Source of the DNA: Tannerella sp.
Lineage (GTDB): Bacteria > Bacteroidota > Bacteroidia > Bacteroidales > Tannerellaceae
NCBI GenBank assembly: GCA_031290635.1
Contig: JAITNE010000205.1
Location: 1 to 14,777, forward strand
Reading direction: 5' to 3'
Length of the DNA stretch: 14,777 nucleotides
Part shown: positions 1 to 6,544 of the stretch, piece after piece
How the letters are laid out: the number at the start of each line of letters is the position of its first letter
Position numbering within the stretch: the stretch's first letter is position 1
Program-made: the position numbers and the translations under genes
The notes under the pieces: generated by a model
The model's database searches: none
Told to the model about the DNA's origin: nothing
The model's input: the letters and a program-made list of their open reading frames with translations, nothing else

Positions 1-189
1 TCTTCAAGTAGCAGTCGCTCGGTATCGGCTCCAAGCACATCATCATCGACGCGCTCATCAGCGCCATCTTCATCGAGTAGCAGTTCATCCGCCTCAAGCA
101 GCCGTTCAAGTAGTGGGAGCAGCGGCAGTAGCGGAAGCAGTAGTAGCAGTTCGAGTGGAGGCAGTCGCTCCGGCGGTCGCGGAAGGTAA
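1..189 (+). CDS. C-terminal part of a protein with a Ser-rich, Arg/Gly-ending tail
   Basis: An open frame runs from the window edge to a TAA at 187-189, giving 62 residues; the start lies outside. About two thirds of the residues are serine, with scattered Pro, Ala, Thr and Arg, and the last dozen residues are a Gly/Ser/Arg mix ending in SGGRGR. Serine is encoded by a mixture of AGT, AGC, TCA, TCG and TCC codons. The tail therefore looks like a selected low-complexity protein segment rather than a fresh slippage expansion. The next gene starts 21 bases downstream with no promoter or terminator between, so the two are probably co-transcribed. Such tails are usually disordered linkers or surface-exposed ends. 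I do not recognise the protein, and its function cannot be judged without the upstream part. Confidence 0.75.
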   Translation, partial: SSSSSRSVSAPSTSSSTRSSAPSSSSSSSSASSSRSSSGSSGSSGSSSSSSSGGSRSGGRGR

Positions 190-210
190 TGACAATTTAA
201 AATTACAAAC

Positions 211-1824
211 ATGAAAAGAATAGTATATATTGCAGGCATTCTGATGCTTGCGTGCAGTACAGGTGTGTTCGCACAGGGTAATGAGATAGATGCTTATACC
301 CTGAGTAACACTGAGTTAAGCGGTACAGCCCGCTCAATGGCAATGGGAGGAGCTTTCGGCGCTTTGGGAGGCGACATCTCGGTATTGTCAACTAATCCGG
401 CCGGATTGGGGATATACCGCAGTTCAGAGATTTCAGGTACATTAGACCTCTCGACGGTTTCGACCTCTACGAATTGGAGCGGGAGGAAAAACGACCTTAA
501 CCGTAGCGGCTTTACACTCGACAATTTCGGCTTTCAACTGTATTTCCCTACAAGTGCGGAAAGTGGCATATTGAACTGGAACCTCGGTTTCTCGTTCAAT
601 CGCCTGAAAAACTTTAACCGCAAATATCGCATGGAAAGCAGTGGACAGAAATTTTCGCTGGCCGACTACGCCGCCTCAAAGGCGTCCTATATCAACGAAC
701 AAGACTTGCAGTACGTCAAAGACGAATATGACCCTTATTACAACGCTAACCTCTCCGGACAATGGCTTTCCGTATTAGGTTATGAAGCAGGAATGTTCGG
801 CAACATCACAGGGAACGACAAGAACGTCTATCACAGCGCTTTTGGAAGGTGGAACGGCAACAATTGGGATATATCCGGCCCCAACTCTACCATGCTATCT
901 GTAACCGAAAGCGGCTCAATCGATGAGTACAACATCGGTCTGGGTACTAATATATTGAACAAGGTCTTTCTCGGCGCCTCACTTTCGTTCACCGAAATCA
1001 ACTATCGCATGACGTCGAAATACGATGAACAGTTCAATAACACCCCTAAAAACGACGATCTCTACTTGGATAACTGGCTCAACACCGAAGGTGGCGCCGT
1101 ATCGGTCAATGTCGGCGCTATCGTCAACCTTGAACTGCTGCGTCTGGGAGTTGCCTACAACTCGCCTCGCTACTACAATATGACCGATTACTACAACGCG
1201 GAAGCCGGAAGCTATATCAACGGTTATTCCGAACCCTCGGCCAAGTCGAACACTCCGAACGATTCCTATTCCGAATATTCGTTCAGATCGCCGGGTAAAT
1301 GGACGTTCAGCGCCGCGTTGCTCTTCGGACAGTATGCCCTGTTAAGTGCAGACTACGAGTTGACAAACTATAACAAGATGCGTTTCTCGGACAGAGACGG
1401 CGATGATTATGGGTACACTATGAACAAGGACATACAAGCAGACTTATCGTCGAGCAATACCTTGCGATTGGGCGCTGAAGTGAAAGTAACGCCACGGCTT
1501 GCTATCCGCGCAGGCTATGCGACACAGGCATCGCCCATGAAAGACGACTTAGTCAAAAACAACGTCGAAGTCTCACCTTCAGGCACTATCACTCACTTCA
1601 CTACCTCGTCAAACGCAGTGAACTACTACACCGCAGGTCTCGGATACCGCTTTACGCCTAACATCTTCATGGACTTCGCCTACATCCTCCGCAAGTATAG
1701 CGGCAAGGCGTATGCCTACTCAAGCACCTACTACAAAGATTATGATTTTGACGTCATTTCTACGCCGGCATCCCTCACATCCAGCTCAACAAGGCTGGTT
1801 CTGACTGTGGGCTATAAGTTTTAA
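211..1824 (+). CDS. FadL/OmpP1-like outer membrane transport protein ('hemin receptor' type)
   Basis: This 537-residue protein has a signal peptide (positively charged MKR, hydrophobic core to about residue 18, likely cleavage after VFA at residue 21). The mature N-terminus carries the stretch TARSMAMGGAFGALGGD followed by STNPAGLG (about residues 39-67). This pattern is typical of the OmpP1/FadL/TodX family, in which the N-terminus plugs a 14-strand barrel. The rest is alternating, aromatic-rich beta sequence ending in a strand with terminal Phe (VGYKF), as expected for BAM-assembled barrels. FadL relatives pass hydrophobic molecules across the outer membrane; Bacteroidales copies are often labelled hemin receptors on little evidence, so the substrate is unknown. 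The ATG at 211 follows an A-rich leader 21 bases after the Ser-rich gene. A terminator hairpin follows directly. The family call is firm, the substrate is not. Confidence 0.88.
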   Translation: MKRIVYIAGILMLACSTGVFAQGNEIDAYTLSNTELSGTARSMAMGGAFGALGGDISVLSTNPAGLGIYRSSEISGTLDLSTVSTSTNWSGRKNDLNRSGFTLDNFGFQLYFPTSAESGILNWNLGFSFNRLKNFNRKYRMESSGQKFSLADYAASKASYINEQDLQYVKDEYDPYYNANLSGQWLSVLGYEAGMFGNITGNDKNVYHSAFGRWNGNNWDISGPNSTMLSVTESGSIDEYNIGLGTNILNKVFLGASLSFTEINYRMTSKYDEQFNNTPKNDDLYLDNWLNTEGGAVSVNVGAIVNLELLRLGVAYNSPRYYNMTDYYNAEAGSYINGYSEPSAKSNTPNDSYSEYSFRSPGKWTFSAALLFGQYALLSADYELTNYNKMRFSDRDGDDYGYTMNKDIQADLSSSNTLRLGAEVKVTPRLAIRAGYATQASPMKDDLVKNNVEVSPSGTITHFTTSSNAVNYYTAGLGYRFTPNIFMDFAYILRKYSGKAYAYSSTYYKDYDFDVISTPASLTSSSTRLVLTVGYKF

Positions 1825-1842
1825 ATTTTTACTTTTGTACTC

Positions 1843-1878
1843 GAAAGGCGGGGGTTTTGTACAAGATTCCCGCCTTTT
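1843..1878 (+). terminator. Intrinsic terminator after the FadL-like gene
   Basis: AAAGGCGGG at 1844-1852 pairs perfectly with CCCGCCTTT at 1869-1877. The intervening bases can extend the stem through G-U and A-U pairs towards a small loop around 1859-1862. Only four T follow, so the U-tract is short, but the hairpin lies 18 bases after the stop codon and just before the next promoter. Confidence 0.65.
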
Positions 1879-1898
1879 CACAAAAAAACCCATAAAAA

Positions 1899-1931
1899 TT
1901 TGCGCTCGGTATAATAATAATCGTATCTTTG
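1899..1931 (+). promoter_or_regulatory. Bacteroidetes-type promoter for the ECF sigma gene
   Basis: TTTG at 1899-1902 and TATCTTTG at 1924-1931 match the -33 (TTTG) and -7 (TAnnTTTG) elements of the primary Bacteroidetes sigma factor, separated by 21 bases. Transcription would begin near 1937-1940, giving a leader of about 80 bases before the sigma factor start codon. Confidence 0.75.
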
Positions 1932-1989
1932 CAGCCTCAAACTTTTTAAAATTAATGTCAAACTAAAAATTATCTGCCTATAGCATACA

Positions 1990-2022
1990 CATTACTTCGA
2001 ACCAATAAAATTAAAAGTAATG
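1990..2022 (+). promoter_or_regulatory. Inverted repeat covering the sigma factor start codon
   Basis: CATTACTT at 1990-1997 is the exact reverse complement of AAGTAATG at 2015-2022, whose last three bases are the proposed ATG. In the mRNA this could form an 8-bp stem with a 17-base loop that hides the initiation codon. The stem has only two G-C pairs, so it would be weak and could be chance in AT-rich leader sequence. A second in-frame ATG at 2038 lies outside it. Confidence 0.35.
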
Positions 2023-2610
2023 AACAATTTCAAGACTATGACCGACGAACAGTTGGTCGAAATGTATGCGTATGGGAGTAATCCCGCATTCGATGAGTTA
2101 TTGAACAGGCATAAGAGCGCTTTACACTCTTATATCTTGCACATGGTCTGTAATAGAGACCTTACGGAGGATATCTTTCAAGAGACATTCCTGAAGGCTA
2201 TCACGACCATAAAGCAGGGTCGCTATACGAGTCAGGACAAGTTTAAGGCCTGGGTAATGCGTATAGCGCACAACCTTATCATTGATTCATTCCGTCAGGA
2301 ACGTAACGAGAACACCATCTCGAACGACGAGGTAGAGGTTGACCTGTTGAACGATATGCGCCTTTGCGACAGCACTATCGAGGACGATATGGTGCAGGAG
2401 CAAGTCTATGCGGACATCCGGAAGCTGGTACGCCATCTGCCCGACAATCAACGCGAAGTTCTCGAAATGCGCTACTATCAAGACCTGAGCTTCAAAGAGA
2501 TAGCCGACATGACCGGTGTGAGCATCAATACAGCGCTTGGCCGTATGCGCTACGCCATTCTTAACATGCGTCGCATGGCCGAAGAACATCATATCGAACT
2601 CGCTTTTTGA
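2020..2610 (+). CDS. ECF-family RNA polymerase sigma factor
   Basis: This 196-residue protein has the two-domain layout and length of extracytoplasmic-function sigma factors. Region 2 spans about residues 23-95, with the DLTEDIFQETFLKAI core-binding helix, a W near residue 73 and HNLIIDSFRQ for -10 recognition. A variable acidic linker follows. Region 4 spans about 136-190 (LPDNQREVLEMRYYQDLSFKEIADMTG, then SINTALGRMRYAILNMRR), a helix-turn-helix for -35 contact. It would direct core polymerase to a specific regulon. No anti-sigma or FecR-like gene is adjacent, so it is not a typical SusCD/FecIR-linked sigma; a 55-residue unknown protein follows instead. The start at 2020 follows an A-rich leader; ATG 2038 would shorten it by six residues without touching region 2. 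It has its own promoter and shares the terminator at 2857. Confidence 0.92.
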   Translation: MNNFKTMTDEQLVEMYAYGSNPAFDELLNRHKSALHSYILHMVCNRDLTEDIFQETFLKAITTIKQGRYTSQDKFKAWVMRIAHNLIIDSFRQERNENTISNDEVEVDLLNDMRLCDSTIEDDMVQEQVYADIRKLVRHLPDNQREVLEMRYYQDLSFKEIADMTGVSINTALGRMRYAILNMRRMAEEHHIELAF

Positions 2611-2684
2611 TTTTTTTTCGTTTCGGATACAATAATATGACTTCATGGGCGTTTATAAGGTATAAACAATTAATTCCTTTGCCT

Positions 2685-2852
2685 ATGACGCATTATACAC
2701 CTGTTATTAACGTATCTGAAACAGCTCAAATGAAAAGAGAAGCTGCTGGTCCTCGTCCTGAAACGCTTGATATTATTCGCGTTTTCGCACGAATCTACAG
2801 TCCGACGCCAAACGCCCGGACTCAACAGTATAGAAATTTCTATCTGAACTAA
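2685..2852 (+). CDS. Small unrecognised protein (55 aa) downstream of the ECF sigma factor
   Basis: An open frame of 55 codons starts at ATG 2685 and ends at TAA 2850-2852, five bases before a strong terminator. That position argues for a real gene. The middle, RPETLDIIRVFARIY (about residues 22-36), looks like an amphipathic helix. The ending FYLN and the opening PVINVSETAQM give it the appearance of a small conserved Bacteroidales protein, but that is only an impression. The protein is soluble-looking, basic, and has no signal peptide, membrane segment or cysteine. The frame is also open upstream, so ATG 2637 (71 aa) is possible, as is internal ATG 2730 (40 aa). A -7-like TTCCTTTG at 2674-2681 sits just upstream without a clear -33 box. 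The gap from the sigma factor stop is 74 bases, so co-transcription is likely. Function unknown. Confidence 0.6.
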   Translation: MTHYTPVINVSETAQMKREAAGPRPETLDIIRVFARIYSPTPNARTQQYRNFYLN

Positions 2853-2856
2853 ACGT

Positions 2857-2893
2857 AAGCATGGAAAGTAACTACTACTTTCCATGCTTTTTT
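2857..2893 (+). terminator. Strong intrinsic terminator
   Basis: A perfect 14-bp stem is formed by 2857-2870 and 2876-2889, with a five-base loop ACTAC. A run of six T (2888-2893) follows. This is a textbook terminator closing the sigma factor/small protein unit. Its T-tract runs directly into the -33 element of the next promoter. Confidence 0.92.
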
Positions 2894-2923
2894 GCGATTT
2901 GTAAGAAAAAAACAGTACCTTTG
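2891..2923 (+). promoter_or_regulatory. Bacteroidetes-type promoter for the HD-lptD operon
   Basis: TTTG at 2891-2894 and TACCTTTG at 2916-2923 match the -33 and -7 elements with a 21-base spacer, identical to the spacing of the sigma factor promoter at 1899. The start point would be near 2930, giving a leader of about 13 bases. The -33 box overlaps the U-tract of the preceding terminator. Confidence 0.75.
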
Positions 2924-2942
2924 GGGTCGATTTTGAAAGAAA

Positions 2943-3509
2943 ATGACTATGTACGACAGGTTTACTTACGTGAATCCAATAGAGATAATAGAGAAATATT
3001 ATGATGCAGGGTCGGATGCTTACAAGATTCTGGTCAATCATAGCCGAAGCGTAGCCAACAAAGCAATGGCTATCGCAAGGTCGCATCCGGAGATGGCATT
3101 AGACCTGCAGTTTATCGAACAAGCGGCTATGCTGCACGATATAGGTATGATCCACTGTGATGCGCCCGAAATAGGCTGTCACGGTTATCATGCGTATATC
3201 CGTCATGGGTATCTGGGCGCTGATATGCTTCGGGCAGAAGGGCTGGAGCCTCATGCACTCGTCTGCGAAAGGCATACCGGAACAGGTATCTCGGCAGCTA
3301 TGATTGAGGAGCAAGGCTTGCCGCTTCCGCAAAGGAATTTCATGCCGGTAACGCTTGAAGAACAATTGATATGCTTTGCCGACAAGTTTTTCAGCAAGAC
3401 TAAACTCGACAAGGAGAAAAGCGTCGAAAAAACGCTTGCCTCGTTGAGTAAATACGGCGAAGAGACGGTCGAGAGATTTCGGTATTGGTGCAAATATTTT
3501 AGTCAATGA
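2943..3509 (+). CDS. HD-domain (HDIG) phosphohydrolase
   Basis: This 188-residue cytosolic protein has the metal-binding pattern of the HD superfamily: H33, H65-D66 within AMLHDIGMI, H88, H111 and D147 within ICFADKF. This is the six-ligand arrangement seen in HDIG-type phosphohydrolases that bind one or two metals. Members hydrolyse phosphate esters of nucleotides or related compounds; the substrate here cannot be read from sequence. No extra sensory or GGDEF domain is present, and the GYP signature of c-di-GMP phosphodiesterases is absent, so a c-di-GMP role is unlikely. ATG 2943 and ATG 2949 are both usable and differ by two residues. The gene directly follows the promoter at 2891 and leads the operon containing lptD. 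Its stop lies within a 17-bp tandem duplication described separately. Confidence 0.87.
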   Translation: MTMYDRFTYVNPIEIIEKYYDAGSDAYKILVNHSRSVANKAMAIARSHPEMALDLQFIEQAAMLHDIGMIHCDAPEIGCHGYHAYIRHGYLGADMLRAEGLEPHALVCERHTGTGISAAMIEEQGLPLPQRNFMPVTLEEQLICFADKFFSKTKLDKEKSVEKTLASLSKYGEETVERFRYWCKYFSQ

Positions 3510-3528
3510 TTTATTTTAGTCAATGATT
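3495..3528 (+). repeat. 17-bp tandem duplication at the HD/lptD junction
   Basis: The unit tattttagtcaatgatt occurs twice with no mismatch, at 3495-3511 and 3512-3528. The first copy holds the stop of the HD gene and the second the start of the lptD-like gene. Removing one copy would leave an ATGA stop/start overlap between the two genes. Confidence 0.95.
3506..3526 (+). other. Six-codon minicistron linking the HD and lptD genes
   Basis: ATG 3506-3508 opens a frame of six codons (MIYFSQ) ending at TGA 3524-3526. Its ATG overlaps the HD gene's TGA (3507-3509) as ATGA. Its own TGA overlaps the lptD-like gene's ATG (3523-3525), again as ATGA. Both overlaps follow from the 17-bp duplication. Whether ribosomes use it is unknown; the overlaps would permit termination-reinitiation coupling through the chain. 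Confidence 0.5.
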
Positions 3529-6522
3529 TTGAAAAAGATATTATTGTTTACGCTATTGATGGTCGGTGCAGGATGCAAGGTGATACAAGCGCCCGAAAGG
3601 CATGACGATACGGAGCCGAAGCAGGTTGCTTCGGAAGCGGTGGTGTATTCTTTGGCGGACACTGTGCAAGCGGCTGAAACGGCAATATCCGAAATAGTCA
3701 ATGATAACATCACTAATCTCTCTGCTGACAGTCTCACGGTTGGCAGTATCGCTGTTGATAGTCTCTCGGTTGACAGTCTCGCACAAAACATTCCGCAAGA
3801 CAGTATGTTGCTTTACAACGACAGCCTCATCCAAATCCAAAAAAATATTGCAACGACATTAACCGATTCATTATCAACCGATTCTATCCCTCGCAAGAAA
3901 GGCGGATTAGAAGCAACAGTCGATTATCAGGCTAATGATTCGATAATATGGGTAGCAGGCAATCAGGCTTTCCTCTACGGCGAGAGCGACGTCAAGTACG
4001 AGACTATAGAACTCAAGGCCGAAATGATACGCATGCAAATGGACAGCAGCCTGCTCTATGCCACGCACGGCGTAGATTCGCTGGACGAACAGTTCGGATT
4101 CCCCGTCTTCTCGGACGGCAGTCAGGAACTTGAGGCTCGCGAGATGTACTACAATTTCAAGACCGAGAAAGCGACGGCTCGAAGCGTCGTTACGCAGCAA
4201 GGCGAAGGCTATGTAACCTCCGAGATAGCCAAAAAAGTAGGCAAAGATGTAATGAACATGCAGGATGGCAAATATACGACCTGCGATGACCATGAACACC
4301 CACATTTCTACATTAATATGACGAAAGCGAAGGTGCGTCCGGGCAAGGATATTGTGGCAGGTCCGTTATATATGGTCATTGAGGATGTGCCGCTCCCACT
4401 CGCGTTGCCGTTTGCCTTCTTTCCGTTTACCGACACCTATTCGTCGGGTATCCTGATGCCTACTTACGGCGATGAGATGTCGCGAGGCTTCTTTCTACGC
4501 AACGGCGGCTACTATTTTGCGCTAAGCGACTACTTCGATTTTGCGCTCACCAGCGAACTCTATACCAAAGGCTCTTGGGGTCTGTCGGGACAGTCGCACT
4601 ATAAGAAACGCTACAAATATTCTGGCAACTTCGATATGTCGTATCTCACGACGGTTCTGGGTGATAAGGGGCTGCCGGACTATAGCAAGTCGAAGGATTT
4701 TAAGGTACGATGGTCTCACACTCAAGACCCTAAAGCCAATCCCTATCGCACTTTCTCAGCCAGCGTCGATTATTCGTCAAGCAGTTACGACCGCAAGCAA
4801 CTCAATTCGCTCTATACATCCGCCGCCACGCAGAACAACAAAGGTTCGAGCGTCAATATCACACAGCGCTTCCCTAACAAACCGCTAAGCATCTCGGCTA
4901 CGATGAATATCAATCAGCGATCGCAGGATTCGACCGTATCCGTTACCCTGCCCGACCTAAACATCACCCTCAGCCGCATCTATCCGCTGAAACGCAAAAA
5001 CGCCATCGGCAAAGAACTATGGTACGAAAAAATCTCGATGAGCTATACCGGATATCTGCGTAACAATATCTCGACAAAAGAAGATAAACTGTTCAATTCG
5101 AGCCTTGTACGCGACTGGAAAAACGGCATGCAACACACTATTCCCATCAGCGCCACTTATTCCGTGTTAAACTATATAAACCTTTCGCCTTCAATAAATT
5201 ACACCGAAAGATGGTACACTAACAAGATAGAACAAGACTATAATCCGGTGCGTCGAAGCATGGCTCCTTCGGATACTACTTACGGCTTCTATCGAATATA
5301 TAATTACAGCGCATCTGTCTCAGCATCAACTACTTTATATGGCGAATTTATTCCCATCAAACCTCTGCGCAAGTTTGTTACCAAAATTCGCCATCGCATG
5401 GACCCGTCCGTTTCGTTCAGCGCGACGCCCGACTTCGGCGACCCTAAATACGGTTATTATCACTATTATACATACGTCAACGGCAGTTCGGCCTATCCGG
5501 GCAATCCTGCCGATACGCTATCAGGCTACTACTCGCCGTTCAGCGGTCAACTCTTTGGAGTACCCGGTAGAGGCAAAAGCGGAAACGTCTCATTTTCATT
5601 GGATAACAACATCGAAGCCAAAATACCCGACGCCGACGAGCCTTCGGGCGAACGCAAGGTTAGTATTCTCGACAAACTGTCGGGAAGCATCAGCTATAAC
5701 CTTGCCGCAGATTCGTTCCAGTGGAGCGACCTCAGTTCGAGTATCCGCATGAAATTTTCAAAGTCATATACCCTGAATCTCAACGCAATGTTCGACACCT
5801 ATACCTACAGCTACAACGAGACAAGCAAACAGATAAGCCGCGTCAATAAACCCCGTTGGACAGTGGGCAAAGGGCTTGGACGACTGAAATCAACCGGTAC
5901 AAGTTTCTCATATACTCTTAATAATCAGACATTAAAAAACTTGTTTGGAGGAGGAGACGAGAAGTCTAAAAAGAAGAAAAAAGGGAGCTTGGCGGAAGAT
6001 GAAGATGATTTGGATCTGAACGAGGACATCGACCCTAATGACCCTGATAATTTAGAGAACCAGGAGAGGCAAGATGCAGAAAGAGGAAAAAGCGGAAGTG
6101 CGCTCAACAGCAAGAAGAAAAAAGTAGCAGGCGAATATGACGAATACGGATATTACAACAACGATGTGCAATGGAGCGTGTCGTTCAGTTACAGCATGTC
6201 GCTGGGCTACGGAACTTTCAATCCCTCAATATTGGAATACGATTACAAGCTGATTAACTCACTGAGTTTCAACGGCAGCCTGCAACCAACCAAAAACTGG
6301 CGTATCAATTTCAACGCCACTTATGACTTCGACAACAAAAAAATCTCATACATGACCTGCAATATCTCGCGTGCAATGCACTGTTTCCAGATGTCGGCAA
6401 GCATCATCCCAATCGGCCCGCTCAAATCATATTCGTTCTCGATTTCGGCCAATTCATCGATGCTCAAAGACCTTAAATACGACCAAAGCAGCACGCCTTA
6501 TAACGGTCAATCATGGTATTGA
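3523..6522 (+). CDS. lptD: LptD-like LPS assembly protein (OstA/LptD family, Bacteroidota type)
   Basis: A 999-residue outer membrane protein. The order is: signal sequence (1-17, then Cys18); a Ser/Asp-rich linker with pentapeptide repeats (68-87 and further DS motifs to about 123); an OstA-like beta-jellyroll domain (about 128-285, with NDSIIWVAGNQAFLYG and DGKYTTCDDHEHPHFYI); and a long barrel domain (about 290-999) beginning with the family-typical PLPLALPFAFFPFTDTYSSG and ending in WY. LptD inserts lipopolysaccharide or lipooligosaccharide into the outer leaflet after transfer over the Lpt bridge. It is longer than E. coli LptD (784 aa), partly through the linker and a charged insert at 809-876. 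G-A-G-C at 15-18 is a poor lipobox, so secretion by signal peptidase I is as likely. The ATG at 3523 is the natural start after the duplicated junction. It sits in one operon with the HD gene upstream and the oxidoreductase 22 bases downstream. Confidence 0.85.
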   Translation: MILKKILLFTLLMVGAGCKVIQAPERHDDTEPKQVASEAVVYSLADTVQAAETAISEIVNDNITNLSADSLTVGSIAVDSLSVDSLAQNIPQDSMLLYNDSLIQIQKNIATTLTDSLSTDSIPRKKGGLEATVDYQANDSIIWVAGNQAFLYGESDVKYETIELKAEMIRMQMDSSLLYATHGVDSLDEQFGFPVFSDGSQELEAREMYYNFKTEKATARSVVTQQGEGYVTSEIAKKVGKDVMNMQDGKYTTCDDHEHPHFYINMTKAKVRPGKDIVAGPLYMVIEDVPLPLALPFAFFPFTDTYSSGILMPTYGDEMSRGFFLRNGGYYFALSDYFDFALTSELYTKGSWGLSGQSHYKKRYKYSGNFDMSYLTTVLGDKGLPDYSKSKDFKVRWSHTQDPKANPYRTFSASVDYSSSSYDRKQLNSLYTSAATQNNKGSSVNITQRFPNKPLSISATMNINQRSQDSTVSVTLPDLNITLSRIYPLKRKNAIGKELWYEKISMSYTGYLRNNISTKEDKLFNSSLVRDWKNGMQHTIPISATYSVLNYINLSPSINYTERWYTNKIEQDYNPVRRSMAPSDTTYGFYRIYNYSASVSASTTLYGEFIPIKPLRKFVTKIRHRMDPSVSFSATPDFGDPKYGYYHYYTYVNGSSAYPGNPADTLSGYYSPFSGQLFGVPGRGKSGNVSFSLDNNIEAKIPDADEPSGERKVSILDKLSGSISYNLAADSFQWSDLSSSIRMKFSKSYTLNLNAMFDTYTYSYNETSKQISRVNKPRWTVGKGLGRLKSTGTSFSYTLNNQTLKNLFGGGDEKSKKKKKGSLAEDEDDLDLNEDIDPNDPDNLENQERQDAERGKSGSALNSKKKKVAGEYDEYGYYNNDVQWSVSFSYSMSLGYGTFNPSILEYDYKLINSLSFNGSLQPTKNWRINFNATYDFDNKKISYMTCNISRAMHCFQMSASIIPIGPLKSYSFSISANSSMLKDLKYDQSSTPYNGQSWY
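3724..3783 (+). repeat. Four 15-bp tandem repeats coding DSL pentapeptides in lptD
   Basis: Residues 68-87 of the LptD-like protein read ADSLT, VGSIA, VDSLS, VDSLA: four degenerate five-residue units encoded by four 15-base units. More dispersed DS motifs follow up to residue 122. The array lies in the linker before the OstA domain, where length changes should be tolerated. Confidence 0.8.
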
Positions 6523-6544
6523 TAATCAACAAAATACAATCTAT

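Noticed and set aside
2674..2681. Promoter TTCCTTTG just before the small gene
   Set aside because: It departs from TAnnTTTG at a key base, has no TTTG at the right distance, and would start transcription at or inside the start codon.
2607..2684. TTG start at 2607 for the small protein
   Set aside because: It would overlap the sigma factor stop and add an unconvincing hydrophobic and basic stretch; ATG 2685 is more plausible, though 2637 stays possible.
4541..4888. Plus-strand frame inside lptD
   Set aside because: It is a frame-shifted shadow of the LptD-like gene with Arg/Ser-rich content and no domain.
6371..6544. Upstream extension of the oxidoreductase frame
   Set aside because: It overlaps the lptD coding region; the Rossmann loop starts only after ATG 6545.
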